A stretch of 61,817 bases of DNA, taken from SAR86 cluster bacterium AG-349-I13 (GTDB lineage: Bacteria > Pseudomonadota > Gammaproteobacteria > Magnimaribacterales > TMED112). Positions 27,371 to 36,644 of the stretch are shown one piece after another (the stretch's first letter is position 1; each line of letters begins with the position of its first letter). The stretch lies in assembly GCA_003278815.1 (NCBI GenBank), contig QCDB01000006.1, positions 1 through 61,817 on the forward strand, in the 5' to 3' direction. Both the position numbers and the translations under genes were made by a program. A model generated the notes under the pieces. The model ran no database searches, was not told the DNA's origin, and saw only the letters and a program-made list of their open reading frames with translations.

Positions 27371-29108
27371 AGATCTAAAAGCGACAACCGCCAAATTTCC
27401 TGAAGAACCTGGCATATACAAATTTTTTAATAACGATGAAGTCTTATATATTGGGAAGGCAAAAAACCTTAAAAAAAGAGCTAGAAGTTATTTTTCTGGT
27501 ACTCAAACTTACAAAACCAAAAGACTAGTTTCTTTGGCAAACAAATTAGATTTTGTTACAACAAATAATGAAGTAGATGCACTACTCCTAGAACAAAACC
27601 TTATTAAATCAGAAAAACCAAGATTTAATATATTATTAAGGGACGATAAAAGTTATCCCTTCATTCATCTTGATGAAGATCATGACTTTCCTAAAATTCA
27701 AACTAAAAGAGTTCTGAAAGGTCATGAAGGTCTTTATGGCCCATACACTAGTGCTTATGCAACCCGCATTGCAGTCAATCAAATTCAAAAAGTTTTTAAG
27801 ATACGAACTTGTAGTGACAACTACTTCAAAAATAGATCAAGGCCATGCATGGAGTATCAAATTGGTCGGTGCACTGCACCCTGTGTCGGTGAAATTAGCA
27901 AAACTGAGTATAGAAAAGACATTGAAGATACCAAGACAATTCTTAAGGGCAATTTTAAAAATCTTGAGAAGAAGATGAAGGAAGATATGCTGCAAGCAGC
28001 TGAACTAGAAAAATTTGAACAAGCAGCAGCAATAAGAGATAGGCTAGAGCAATTAAATAAAATTAATCAAAAACAAATTATTTTTTCAAAAGGTAGTAAC
28101 ACAAGGGTAGTTGGTATTCGAACGAATGAAAAACTTATTTCGGTTGCAGTTATTCAAGTTGAATCAGATAGGTTTGTTAATTTACAGAAATTTATTTTTA
28201 AAAATCATCTTCAAAAAAACGATTACGACGCCTTATTAGAATTTATTCCTAGTTTGATTCAAAAATATCCATCTGTTAGTAAGATCATTACAGAATTTAT
28301 AGTTGATGAGAATGATATATTTGGAAATGTAAAATTTCTTAAACCACAGAAAGGAAAAAAAGCTGAGTGGATTGAGCTTGCGAACAAAAATGCTAATGAA
28401 GGTTTATTGAATCAAGCTTCGAAATATCAAAAATATGCTCAATCTTTAGATTTTCTGCGCAGAAATCTTAATACAATCGACGAACCAACTATTGTAGGAT
28501 TTGACGTGAGTGGTGTTAGCGGAGATATAAAAACAGTCTCATGTGTAAATTTCTCAGAAAATTCATTCGATAAAAGTAAATATCGATTTTTTCGAGTACC
28601 TCTAGCAATTTCAGAGTCCGATTTAGACTCACTGGTATTTGGAATCAATAAGTATCTTAAATCAATACCAAAAGTAGATTTAATTTTAATTGACGGTGGT
28701 AAAACACACTTAGGTTACATATCAGATAGGTTGGATATAAATATTCAATGTGTATCAGTATCCAAAGGCGTTAAGAGAAAATATGGCCTTGAAACACTGC
28801 ACACGCATGTCGGTGACTACGAATTTCGAAATTCAGAAGATATCTCAAAATTGTTTCTAGATGTCAGAGATGAAGCACATAGATTTGCACTAAAGAATTT
28901 TAGAAGTAAAAAACGTAAGGATATGAAAAAACATTTTCTTTTTGATATAAATGGTGTGGGACCAAAAATAGTTGAACGAATCTATGCTAAATATAATTCG
29001 ATAGAACCTATAGCAAAGCTCAGCTTACAACAAATTTCAAAAGACTTAAGTATAAAAATTGACTTAGCTAAGGAGATACAAAGTCTTACAAAAGAGTTTT
29101 ATAATTAG
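27363..29108 (+). CDS. uvrC: UvrABC system protein C
   Basis: A 581-residue excinuclease subunit making both incisions in nucleotide excision repair. An N-terminal GIY-YIG nuclease (GIYKFFNNDEVLYIGKAKNL), a Cys cluster around CTAPCVGEI, a UVR domain (EKFEQAAAIRDRLEQL), a C-terminal RNase H-like nuclease (GFDVSGVSGDIK, LILIDGGKTHL) and helix-hairpin-helix repeats at the end are all present. The start is a TTG overlapping pgi, the only one giving the normal N-terminus. The usual neighbour pgsA is absent. Confidence 0.95.
   Translation: MNKDLKATTAKFPEEPGIYKFFNNDEVLYIGKAKNLKKRARSYFSGTQTYKTKRLVSLANKLDFVTTNNEVDALLLEQNLIKSEKPRFNILLRDDKSYPFIHLDEDHDFPKIQTKRVLKGHEGLYGPYTSAYATRIAVNQIQKVFKIRTCSDNYFKNRSRPCMEYQIGRCTAPCVGEISKTEYRKDIEDTKTILKGNFKNLEKKMKEDMLQAAELEKFEQAAAIRDRLEQLNKINQKQIIFSKGSNTRVVGIRTNEKLISVAVIQVESDRFVNLQKFIFKNHLQKNDYDALLEFIPSLIQKYPSVSKIITEFIVDENDIFGNVKFLKPQKGKKAEWIELANKNANEGLLNQASKYQKYAQSLDFLRRNLNTIDEPTIVGFDVSGVSGDIKTVSCVNFSENSFDKSKYRFFRVPLAISESDLDSLVFGINKYLKSIPKVDLILIDGGKTHLGYISDRLDINIQCVSVSKGVKRKYGLETLHTHVGDYEFRNSEDISKLFLDVRDEAHRFALKNFRSKKRKDMKKHFLFDINGVGPKIVERIYAKYNSIEPIAKLSLQQISKDLSIKIDLAKEIQSLTKEFYN
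29100..29105 (+). promoter_or_regulatory. Consensus -10 TATAAT directly before the VOC gene
   Basis: A perfect TATAAT, overlapping the last codons of uvrC, lies six bases before the ATG at 29112, with no Shine-Dalgarno. It is one of the clearest cases of the hexamer-N6-start pattern. Confidence 0.5.
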
Positions 29109-29111
29109 ACT

Positions 29112-29543
29112 ATGAGTTCAAGATTTCACTTAGCAATTCCTGTTAAATCAATCGATGAGTCAAAAGAGTTCTATTGTGAGTTTTTAGGTTGTGAGGAAGG
29201 GAATTTTGAAGAAGGTAAATGGCAAGACATTAATTTTTGGGGCAATGAACTAACCTTGCATAATGCGGGCGAGGAAGAATTAACTCATAGTCATAGACAT
29301 CATGTAGATATGGGTAACGTATGTGTGCCCCATTTCGGCATTCATCTTTCGAATAATGATTTTCAAGAAGTTAAGCAGAGAATTATCAATAGTGAGGAAT
29401 ATAGTTTCTTAGATGCACCTTATTTAAGATTTAAAGGAGGCTATCGTGAACAAGAAACATTTTTTATTCGTGATCCGAGTGGTAATGCCATAGAAATAAA
29501 AACTATGAAAGTGCCGGAATCTTTATGGGATACAAACTCTTGA
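29112..29543 (+). CDS. VOC (glyoxalase/bleomycin-resistance fold) family protein
   Basis: A 143-residue single-subunit VOC protein with paired beta-alpha-beta-beta-beta units. SRFHLAIPVKSIDESKEFY starts the first unit, with its metal-type His in the first strand; CVPHFGIHLS begins the second; RDPSGNAIEIKTM is the C-terminal metal-binding strand. It could be a dioxygenase or lyase; the substrate is unknown. It sits alone between uvrC and infC with its own -10-like box. Confidence 0.83.
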   Translation: MSSRFHLAIPVKSIDESKEFYCEFLGCEEGNFEEGKWQDINFWGNELTLHNAGEEELTHSHRHHVDMGNVCVPHFGIHLSNNDFQEVKQRIINSEEYSFLDAPYLRFKGGYREQETFFIRDPSGNAIEIKTMKVPESLWDTNS

Positions 29544-29645
29544 TTAAATCTTTAAATCGTATAACATTTGCATTCTATGATATTACATAAGACTTTTCAG
29601 CAGTGCTAATTCTATGCACAATAAATTTTTACAACCCAAAATAAT

Positions 29646-30185
29646 TTGAGACCACAAAGACAAAGAAGAAGACCACCCCAGGCACCTGTTAATAAGTACG
29701 TTAAAGCTCAAACTTTAACAGTTATTGGTGATAATGGAGAAAAACTTGGAGTATATAGTAAAGACGACGCCCTTAAAATTGCTCAGGAGAAGGGTCTAGA
29801 CTTATTACAAATTACCTTTGATAAAGAACCTTGTGTGGCAAAAATTCTGGATTACGGCAAACATAAATTCGATCAGAAGAAGAAACAATCTGCGGCTAAA
29901 AAAACACAGAAAAAAATAGAACAAAAAGAAATTAAAATGCGTCCTAACATCGACACAGGCGATATTAATACCAAGCTGAAAAAGATTATGGGCTTTATTG
30001 AGAAAAAAGCTAACGTCAAAATCTCTGTTACTTTCCGTGGAAGAGAGCTTGGAAACACGAGTTTCGGAAAAACTTTACTTGACAGCATCATCAAAGAAAC
30101 GGAAGATATTGCATCTGTGTTAGTGGAACCAAAGTTTGAAAATAGAACTTATAGCGCGCTACTGACACCTAAGAAGGTAAAATGA
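29646..30185 (+). CDS. infC: Translation initiation factor IF-3
   Basis: A 179-residue factor that controls start-codon and initiator-tRNA selection on the 30S subunit. The N-domain contains [20 protein letters not shown] and the C-domain [20 protein letters not shown]. No ATG is available; the TTG at 29646 gives the usual distance to the N-domain, and an in-frame ATT at 29625 would add seven residues. Rare start codons are a known autoregulation device for infC. thrS is missing upstream. The stop overlaps rpmI. Confidence 0.94.
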   Translation: MRPQRQRRRPPQAPVNKYVKAQTLTVIGDNGEKLGVYSKDDALKIAQEKGLDLLQITFDKEPCVAKILDYGKHKFDQKKKQSAAKKTQKKIEQKEIKMRPNIDTGDINTKLKKIMGFIEKKANVKISVTFRGRELGNTSFGKTLLDSIIKETEDIASVLVEPKFENRTYSALLTPKKVK

Positions 30186-30373
30186 GTAAATTAAAGAATC
30201 ACTCTGGTGCAAAAAAGAGATTTAAAGTAACTGGTTCAGGCCTGAAGATGAGGTCCGCCGGCAGAAATCATATTTTGTCTAAGCATAAGACAAAAAAGAA
30301 AAGACACGCTAGAGGGACATCACATCTTGAAGGTGCAAACCTTAAAGTAGTGAATAAGCTATTGGAAGCATAA
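30182..30373 (+). CDS. rpmI: 50S ribosomal protein L35
   Basis: A 63-residue basic protein with the L35 pattern: [18 protein letters not shown] at the start and [14 protein letters not shown] in the middle. It lies between infC and rplT as in nearly all bacteria, and its ATG overlaps the infC stop (AATGA). Confidence 0.97.
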   Translation: MSKLKNHSGAKKRFKVTGSGLKMRSAGRNHILSKHKTKKKRHARGTSHLEGANLKVVNKLLEA

Positions 30374-30374
30374 A

Positions 30375-30722
30375 ATGCCAAGAACAACAAAAGGAAATTT
30401 AGCCGCAAAAAAACATAAAGCTGTTCTAGCTCGAACAAAAGGCCATTATGGCGCTCGTTCTCGTTTATTTAAAACGGCCAAACAATCATTAATTAAATCC
30501 CTGCAATATGCCTATAGGGATAGAAAAAATAGAAAAAGAGATTTCAGAAGATTATGGATTACTAGGATTAATGCAGAAGTTAGAAATCTTGGGCATACCT
30601 ATTCTAAGTTCATCGCCGGTATGAACAAAAAAGGCATAGAACTTGACAGAAAGATGCTGTCAGAGTTAGCTATACAGGATAAAGCAGCTTTTGAGAAAGT
30701 TGTGAAAACTGCTATAGATTAA
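30375..30722 (+). CDS. rplT: 50S ribosomal protein L20
   Basis: A 115-residue L20, starting [18 protein letters not shown] with the basic N-terminal extension that threads into 23S rRNA. The globular end has [13 protein letters not shown]. In many bacteria L20 represses its own operon by binding the leader; no such site was identified here. The stop overlaps the pheS ATG (TAATG). Confidence 0.97.
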   Translation: MPRTTKGNLAAKKHKAVLARTKGHYGARSRLFKTAKQSLIKSLQYAYRDRKNRKRDFRRLWITRINAEVRNLGHTYSKFIAGMNKKGIELDRKMLSELAIQDKAAFEKVVKTAID

Positions 30723-31444
30723 TGTCGAAACCAAAAGAGATATTTTTACCTAGTCTAGATCGAGAGATCGGGGCAGTTCACCCCATTAATCAAGTAAAGT
30801 TTGAATTGGTCAAATTGCTTACATCTTTTGGCTTTGAAGTTGCTGAGGGCCCTGAAATTGAGAGCGAAGAATATAACTTCGATATGCTTAATATCCCGGC
30901 AACCCACCCTGCTAGAGAAATGCATGATACCTTTTATGTGGATGGTATGAAAAATGTTCTCCGAACCCATACTTCACCAGTGCAAGTAAGATGCATGTTA
31001 GAAAAGCAAGGCCCGATGGCGTTTATTTCACCAGGTAAAGTCTATAGAAAAGACGATGATGCCACTCATCTTCCTATGTTTCATCAGATAGAAGGCATAT
31101 TTATTGATGAGGATGTAAGTTTTGCCCATTTAAAGGACCTTATCTATAAAATTTGCCACTCATTATTCGGTGAAGAGGCGAAATTAAGATTCAGACCATC
31201 TTACTTTCCGTTTACTGAACCATCTGCAGAGGTAGATGTCTTATTTGGTGATAAATGGTTAGAAATACTTGGTTGTGGAGTCGTTAATCCAAAAGTTTTA
31301 GAAAATTGCAAAGTTGATTCTAAAAAATATTCAGGCTTGGCTTTTGGTCTAGGCATCGAAAGGATTGCTATGCTCAAGTATGGTGTGTCTGATATAAGAG
31401 ATTTTTACAAATCCAACTTAGATTTCTTGAGGCAATTTAAATGA
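30722..31444 (+). CDS. pheS: Phenylalanyl-tRNA synthetase alpha subunit lacking the N-terminal coiled coil
   Basis: 240 residues against 327 in E. coli. It begins KPKEIFLPSLDREIGAVHPI, which corresponds to about residue 90 of E. coli PheS, so the whole N-terminal coiled-coil arm that contacts tRNA-Phe is absent. The catalytic class II core is complete: HDTFYVDG, RTHTSPVQVR, GKVYRKD, MFHQIEG and FRPSYFPFTEPSAEVDV. There is no room upstream because the ATG overlaps the rplT stop. It pairs with the also shortened PheT, which follows with a 4-base overlap. Confidence 0.95.
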   Translation: MSKPKEIFLPSLDREIGAVHPINQVKFELVKLLTSFGFEVAEGPEIESEEYNFDMLNIPATHPAREMHDTFYVDGMKNVLRTHTSPVQVRCMLEKQGPMAFISPGKVYRKDDDATHLPMFHQIEGIFIDEDVSFAHLKDLIYKICHSLFGEEAKLRFRPSYFPFTEPSAEVDVLFGDKWLEILGCGVVNPKVLENCKVDSKKYSGLAFGLGIERIAMLKYGVSDIRDFYKSNLDFLRQFK

Positions 31445-33378
31445 AAATAGTTTATTCACACTTGCTCAATTTCTTGGAAAAAAAACCATCTCTTGAAGAG
31501 CTTTCCGATAAATTATTTCAATTGGGTCATGAGCATGAGATAGAAGGAGAAGTCTTGGATTTAGAAATCACACCCAATAGAGGTGATTGTTTGTCGCTCA
31601 AAGGTGTTGCCAGAGATTTGAACCATTTCTATAAAGCTTCTTTGGAAACAGAGCACTATAATGCTGATATACCAGAATCAAGTTTAGTATTTAAGAATAA
31701 AGCAGAAGATCTATGTCCAAATATCAGTTTTGTTGAAATTGAAATTGAGGGAAAGATAAAAGATTATGCGACTTATCTGGAGAATTACTTTCAAGACCTA
31801 AAGCTGAATAAAAACAATTTATTTACCGATATTTCAAACTATCTTGCCTATGAAACTGGCCAGCCAACTCATTGCTATGACGCCACAAAGATCGATGGTC
31901 CTTTGGTTCTCGAGAAAAGAAATAAACAAGAAAAATTTAAAACACTTCTTGGTTCTGAAATAGAACTTAATGGTGAAAATTTAGTTTTTACTATCAACGG
32001 TGTTGCCGTCGATATAGCTGGTACTATGGGTGACGAAAGTACTTCATGCAATGAAGACACAACGAAAGTTTTGGTTGAATGTGCCTATTTCAAACCTGAG
32101 GAGATTCTTGGTAAAGCTCGTCAATATAATCTTAACTCAGATGCATCCTACAAATTTGAGAGAGGAGTTGATTTTCTTGCGCAAGAACAAGTTTTGAGAA
32201 GGTTTATTGCTGTAGTAGCTGATCATGCAAAGATTAAATCACTTGCATTAAAAACAGAGCAAAGAAAAGTGGACAGAACTGAAGTAGAGTTTGATTCTGA
32301 AAGATTAAATAAGATAATTGGCACAGAGCTTACTGAAAAAGAACAAAAAAAATATCTAAACTCTCTCTACTTCAAGACAGATGATAAGGTTGAGGTTCCA
32401 TCACATAGATCAGATGTAGATCAACTAAATGATCTTGCAGAAGAAATTACCAGAATGATTGGCTATGACAATATTGCTCCGAAAACTTTAGCCTTGCCTG
32501 TTAAAGCGAAGAAAATAGAAGCAAACTTTGAGGAACTATGTCGAGATTACCTTGTAAATAATGGTTTTTTTGAAGTGGTAAATTTTCCTTTCAACGATAA
32601 TCAAGATGATTCTGCTATTGCAGTGGATAATCCGCTAGATAAGCAAAGATCAAAGATGAGGGTTTGCATAACGAAATCAATTAAAGAAAATGTGGTCTTC
32701 AATCAAAACAGACAAAAAGATTCAATAAAGTTATTTGAATTTTCCGATATTTATACTAAAGATGGTAATGAGAATAAGTTAGCTGTTATTGTTAGTGGTA
32801 AAACCAATAAAAATTTCAAAGAATTTAATGCCCAACTAGATTATTCTTATTTGAAAGGGTTAATTAAAACAATTTTTTTTGAGATCTTAGGTAAGGAACT
32901 AAATTTTGAACTGGATCAGTCTCAAAACTATGATCTATATGAAAAAGTCTATTGTAATGAAGAACATATTGGCCGAATTGGTAAGCTGTCTAAAGAATTC
33001 GTAGGCTCTAAAACCAAAACACCTGTATTCAGTTTTGAAATAGCCATCAACAATTTGAAATTACCTACCAAAAAGCAAAGTAGAATTTCAGACTACCCTG
33101 CCTCTTACCGTGATCTCTCATTCAGCCTTGATAAACATGAAAATCTTGAGAAGCTAGCCACACTTATTAAAAAGTACAAAGAATCATCAGAGTTGATGGT
33201 AGACTGTTTTGTCTTTGATTTGTTTGAAAACAAGAAACAAAACCTTTTAAAGGTTGGCTATAGATTTAAATTCCAAGCTCTTGAAAATAATATAACTGAT
33301 GAAGAAACTGAAGCTGTCATGAATCCATTAATTAAAGAATCTTTACAAATTGATGGTATCAATATTGAGGGCTTGTAA
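31441..33378 (+). CDS. pheT: Phenylalanyl-tRNA synthetase beta subunit lacking the B2 OB-fold domain
   Basis: 645 residues against 795 in E. coli. After the first 30 residues (LEELSDKLFQLGHEHEIEG) it passes directly to LDLEITPNRGDCLSLKGVAR. In E. coli about 110 residues of the EMAP/OB-fold tRNA-binding domain separate these parts. The B3/B4 editing-region segment (NRGDC, PTHCYDATKI), the B5 domain and the C-terminal FDX-ACB domain (SDYPASYRDLSFSLDKHE) are kept. With the short PheS this makes a reduced heterotetramer. The ihfA gene that usually follows pheT is replaced by metK. Confidence 0.94.
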   Translation: MKIVYSHLLNFLEKKPSLEELSDKLFQLGHEHEIEGEVLDLEITPNRGDCLSLKGVARDLNHFYKASLETEHYNADIPESSLVFKNKAEDLCPNISFVEIEIEGKIKDYATYLENYFQDLKLNKNNLFTDISNYLAYETGQPTHCYDATKIDGPLVLEKRNKQEKFKTLLGSEIELNGENLVFTINGVAVDIAGTMGDESTSCNEDTTKVLVECAYFKPEEILGKARQYNLNSDASYKFERGVDFLAQEQVLRRFIAVVADHAKIKSLALKTEQRKVDRTEVEFDSERLNKIIGTELTEKEQKKYLNSLYFKTDDKVEVPSHRSDVDQLNDLAEEITRMIGYDNIAPKTLALPVKAKKIEANFEELCRDYLVNNGFFEVVNFPFNDNQDDSAIAVDNPLDKQRSKMRVCITKSIKENVVFNQNRQKDSIKLFEFSDIYTKDGNENKLAVIVSGKTNKNFKEFNAQLDYSYLKGLIKTIFFEILGKELNFELDQSQNYDLYEKVYCNEEHIGRIGKLSKEFVGSKTKTPVFSFEIAINNLKLPTKKQSRISDYPASYRDLSFSLDKHENLEKLATLIKKYKESSELMVDCFVFDLFENKKQNLLKVGYRFKFQALENNITDEETEAVMNPLIKESLQIDGINIEGL

Positions 33379-34499
33379 TGTCTTATATCTTTACGTCTGA
33401 ATCAGTTTCAGAGGGACATCCTGACAAAATCTGCGATCAAATTTCTGATGCAATATTAGATGAGTGTCTGAAATCAGATCCAAATTCTCGAGTAGCCTGT
33501 GAGACTCTTATAAAAAATAATACAGTTATTGTTGCTGGTGAAATTACCTCAAAAGCGAATGTAGATTTCGAAGCTTTGGCAAGAAAAGTTGTTAAGGATA
33601 TAGGCTATATTGAAGATGATCTAGGATTTACCAGTAGTGGCTTTGAATTTCAAAATCTTATATCTGAGCAAAGCAAAGATATAGATGCAGGCATATCAGG
33701 AGCTGAGCTTCTGGGCTCTGGAGATCAGGGTTTGATGTTTGGTTATGCATGCAAAGAGACTCCAGAACTTATGCCATTACCAATTGCTTTGGCTCATAAA
33801 TTGATGCTTAAACATGCTGAAGTTAGAAAAACTAAAGGGCTAGGTTTAAGACCAGATGCTAAATCACAAGTTTCTGTAGAGTATGATTCAAACTATCAAC
33901 CAAAACGTATCGATTCTATTGTGTTTTCAACTCAACATAGTGATGATCTGGCATTAGACGAATTAAGAGAACTAGTTAAATTACTAATCATTGACTCATG
34001 TATACCAGAAACACTTTTAGATGCTGAAACAAAATACCTTATTAATCCTGCAGGTCGTTTTGTCATAGGAGGGCCAGTTGGTGACTGTGGTTTAACTGGT
34101 CGAAAGATCATTGTAGATACCTATGGCGGTATGGCTAGACATGGTGGCGGAGGCTTTTCAGGCAAAGATCCAACAAAAGTAGATCGATCAGCTGCTTATG
34201 GGCTTAGGCAAGTGGCAAAGTCATTGGTAAAGAATGATCTTTGTGATTATTGTGAAGTACAAGCATCTTATGCCATTGGAGTTTCTAAACCTATATCAAT
34301 TTATATCAACACATTTGAATCTGAAAAAGTAGGTTTAGATAAAATTAATAAAATTGTTAATGAAAACTTTGATCTATCACCATCTGGCCTTATAAATAAT
34401 CTCGACCTCTCAACCCCGCTCTATTTAAAAACTGCTTCCTATGGACACTTTGGCAGAGAAAATGTTGGTTTCATGTGGGAAGAAGTAAAAGATCTATGA
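33378..34499 (+). CDS. metK: S-adenosylmethionine synthetase
   Basis: A 373-residue enzyme making S-adenosylmethionine from methionine and ATP. Motifs: SVSEGHPDKICDQISDA, GDQGLMFGYA and the P-loop-like GGGGFSGKDPTKVDRSAAY. Length is normal. The start overlaps the pheT stop, and it is followed by the nucleotidyltransferase-cupin gene and ahcY, so the string serves synthesis of SAM and disposal of S-adenosylhomocysteine. Confidence 0.97.
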   Translation: MSYIFTSESVSEGHPDKICDQISDAILDECLKSDPNSRVACETLIKNNTVIVAGEITSKANVDFEALARKVVKDIGYIEDDLGFTSSGFEFQNLISEQSKDIDAGISGAELLGSGDQGLMFGYACKETPELMPLPIALAHKLMLKHAEVRKTKGLGLRPDAKSQVSVEYDSNYQPKRIDSIVFSTQHSDDLALDELRELVKLLIIDSCIPETLLDAETKYLINPAGRFVIGGPVGDCGLTGRKIIVDTYGGMARHGGGGFSGKDPTKVDRSAAYGLRQVAKSLVKNDLCDYCEVQASYAIGVSKPISIYINTFESEKVGLDKINKIVNENFDLSPSGLINNLDLSTPLYLKTASYGHFGRENVGFMWEEVKDL

Positions 34500-35275
34500 A
34501 AATTATCGTTGTAAGCGGTGGTTTTGACCCTCTACATTCTGGTCATCTTGCATATATCAATAAAGCAAGCTTGCTAGGAGATCATCTGGTGGTAGCTTTA
34601 AATTCTGATAATTGGCTAACAGAAAAAAAAGGACAACCTTTCATGTCATTCGATGAAAGAAAAGAAATTTTAGAAAACCTCAAAGCAGTTGATGAGGTGA
34701 TAGGTTTTGATGATAGCGATGGAAGCAGTTGTGATGCACTAGAACAAATCAAACTCTCTTATCCTAATGACCATATAATCTTCTGTAATGGTGGTGATAG
34801 AGATAAAACTAATATACCTGAAATGATTATTAAAGATATAGAATTTGAATTTGGAGTTGGTGGTGATGATAAAAAGAATTCTAGTAGTTGGATTCTAAAA
34901 AATTGGCTTGGCGACGCTGAAGATAGGGTTTGGGGGAAATTTTTTAACCTTTACAAAAATGAAAAAATAAAACTAAAAGAATTAATAATCCATGCAGGAA
35001 AAGGTATGAGTTTGCAAAGACATTTTAATAGAGATGAGATTTGGTTTGTTTCTAAAGGCAAATGTGAAGTTAAGTATCAGAGGGCCAAACAAAAAGGCCA
35101 GCAAGTTAAAAAATTAAACCTACATGATGTATTCAAAGTAGGCAAAGAAGATTGGCATCAAATATATAATCCTTACTCTGAAGAATGTAGAATAATTGAG
35201 ATTCAATATGGTGACGAAACCTCAGAAGATGATATTGAAAGACTAGAGTTTTATAAAGGGAATAATGATGAATGA
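34496..35275 (+). CDS. Cytidylyltransferase-like domain fused to a cupin
   Basis: A 259-residue two-domain protein. Residues 1-130 form a nucleotidyltransferase with the HxGH motif in [15 protein letters not shown] and a downstream SSSW motif, similar to RfaE C-terminal or glycerol-3-phosphate cytidylyltransferase types. Residues 165-255 form a cupin ([20 protein letters not shown]) like type II mannose-6-phosphate isomerase domains. The ATG at 34496 overlaps the metK stop; a longer start is less likely. It lies between metK and ahcY. A sugar- or polyol-nucleotide role is plausible, but the substrate is unknown. Confidence 0.8.
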   Translation: MKIIVVSGGFDPLHSGHLAYINKASLLGDHLVVALNSDNWLTEKKGQPFMSFDERKEILENLKAVDEVIGFDDSDGSSCDALEQIKLSYPNDHIIFCNGGDRDKTNIPEMIIKDIEFEFGVGGDDKKNSSSWILKNWLGDAEDRVWGKFFNLYKNEKIKLKELIIHAGKGMSLQRHFNRDEIWFVSKGKCEVKYQRAKQKGQQVKKLNLHDVFKVGKEDWHQIYNPYSEECRIIEIQYGDETSEDDIERLEFYKGNNDE

Positions 35276-36617
35276 TTATAAAGTAAAAGATATTTCACTT
35301 GCAGAATTTGGAAGACAAGAAATTTTACTTGCGCAAGATGAAATGCCAGCTCTTATGCAATTGAGAAAAAATTATGGAGAAGAACAGCCCCTTAAAGGTG
35401 CAAAGATTATGGGTTGCATTCATATGACAATTCAAACAGCAGTTCTTATCGAAACACTAATTGAACTAGGTGCAGAAGTGAGATGGTCATCATGTAATAT
35501 TTTTTCCACTCAAGATCATGCAGCTGCAGCTGTTGCTGCAAATGGAATTCCAGTTTTTGCCTGGAAAGGTGAAACAGAAGAAGAATATGAGTGGTGTCTT
35601 GATCAAACAATAAATAAAGATGGCAAACCATGGGATGCCAATATGATTCTAGATGATGGAGGTGACTTAACTGTCAAAGTTCACAAGGAATATCCAGATA
35701 TGCTAGCAAAGATTCATGGTATTTCTGAAGAAACAACAACCGGTGTGAAAAGATTAAAAGAAATGCTCGCAAATGGTGAACTTAAAGTTCCGGCAATAAA
35801 TGTTAATGATTCAATTACAAAATCAAAAAATGATAATAAATATGGTTGTCGCCATAGTCTTGATGATGCAATTAAAAGAGGGACAGATATGTTGTTATCA
35901 GGAAAAAAAGCATTGGTAATAGGCTATGGAGATGTTGGTAAAGGTTCAGCTGACTCTCTTTCACAGCAAAAAATGATTGTTGACGTAACTGAAGTTGATC
36001 CAATCTGTGCAATGCAGGCTTGTTTTGATGGTTATAGTGTGATTTCAGCTTATAAAGATGGAGATGTTACTCAAGATGGATCAAATTTAGACACTGAGCT
36101 TCTTAAAAAGTATGACCTAGTGGTTACAACCACTGGCAATATCAATGTGCTGGATAAGTTCATGCTTAATGCATTAAGTTCTGGTTGTGTAGTTTGTAAT
36201 ATTGGCCATTTTGATAATGAAATTGATGTAGAGTTTCTTAGAACTTTTGAATGGCATGAAATTAAACCAGGAGTGCATAAAATCATAAGATCAGAAAACG
36301 ACTATCTCATTCTGCTCGGAGAAGGTCGACTTGTAAACCTTGCTTTAGCAACTGGTCATCCTAGCAGAGTTATGGATGGATCTTTCTGTAATCAAGTTTT
36401 AGCTCAAATTATGTTGTTCAAAGAGGGTTTTGCAGACAAAAATAAAGATGAACGACAATTGTATGTAAAAGCTTTACCAAAAAAATTAGATGAAGAAGTT
36501 GCTTCATTAATGGTTAAAGGATTTGGTGGCACATTAACTAAGTTAACTGCAACGCAGATGAGCTACATTGGAATAGATAAATCATCATCTTTCAAAGAAG
36601 AAGACTACAAATATTAA
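35265..36617 (+). CDS. ahcY: Adenosylhomocysteinase
   Basis: A 450-residue NAD-dependent enzyme splitting S-adenosylhomocysteine to adenosine and homocysteine. Recognisable parts: [35 protein letters not shown], the substrate lysine region [13 protein letters not shown] and the Rossmann motif [12 protein letters not shown]. The C-terminus ends in KYY-like DYKY. A good AAGGG Shine-Dalgarno precedes two adjacent ATG codons (35265 or 35268). Together with metK it forms the activated methyl cycle. Confidence 0.97.
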   Translation: MMNDYKVKDISLAEFGRQEILLAQDEMPALMQLRKNYGEEQPLKGAKIMGCIHMTIQTAVLIETLIELGAEVRWSSCNIFSTQDHAAAAVAANGIPVFAWKGETEEEYEWCLDQTINKDGKPWDANMILDDGGDLTVKVHKEYPDMLAKIHGISEETTTGVKRLKEMLANGELKVPAINVNDSITKSKNDNKYGCRHSLDDAIKRGTDMLLSGKKALVIGYGDVGKGSADSLSQQKMIVDVTEVDPICAMQACFDGYSVISAYKDGDVTQDGSNLDTELLKKYDLVVTTTGNINVLDKFMLNALSSGCVVCNIGHFDNEIDVEFLRTFEWHEIKPGVHKIIRSENDYLILLGEGRLVNLALATGHPSRVMDGSFCNQVLAQIMLFKEGFADKNKDERQLYVKALPKKLDEEVASLMVKGFGGTLTKLTATQMSYIGIDKSSSFKEEDYKY

Positions 36618-36644
36618 AAATGAGCTGTAGAGGAATATCAGAAT

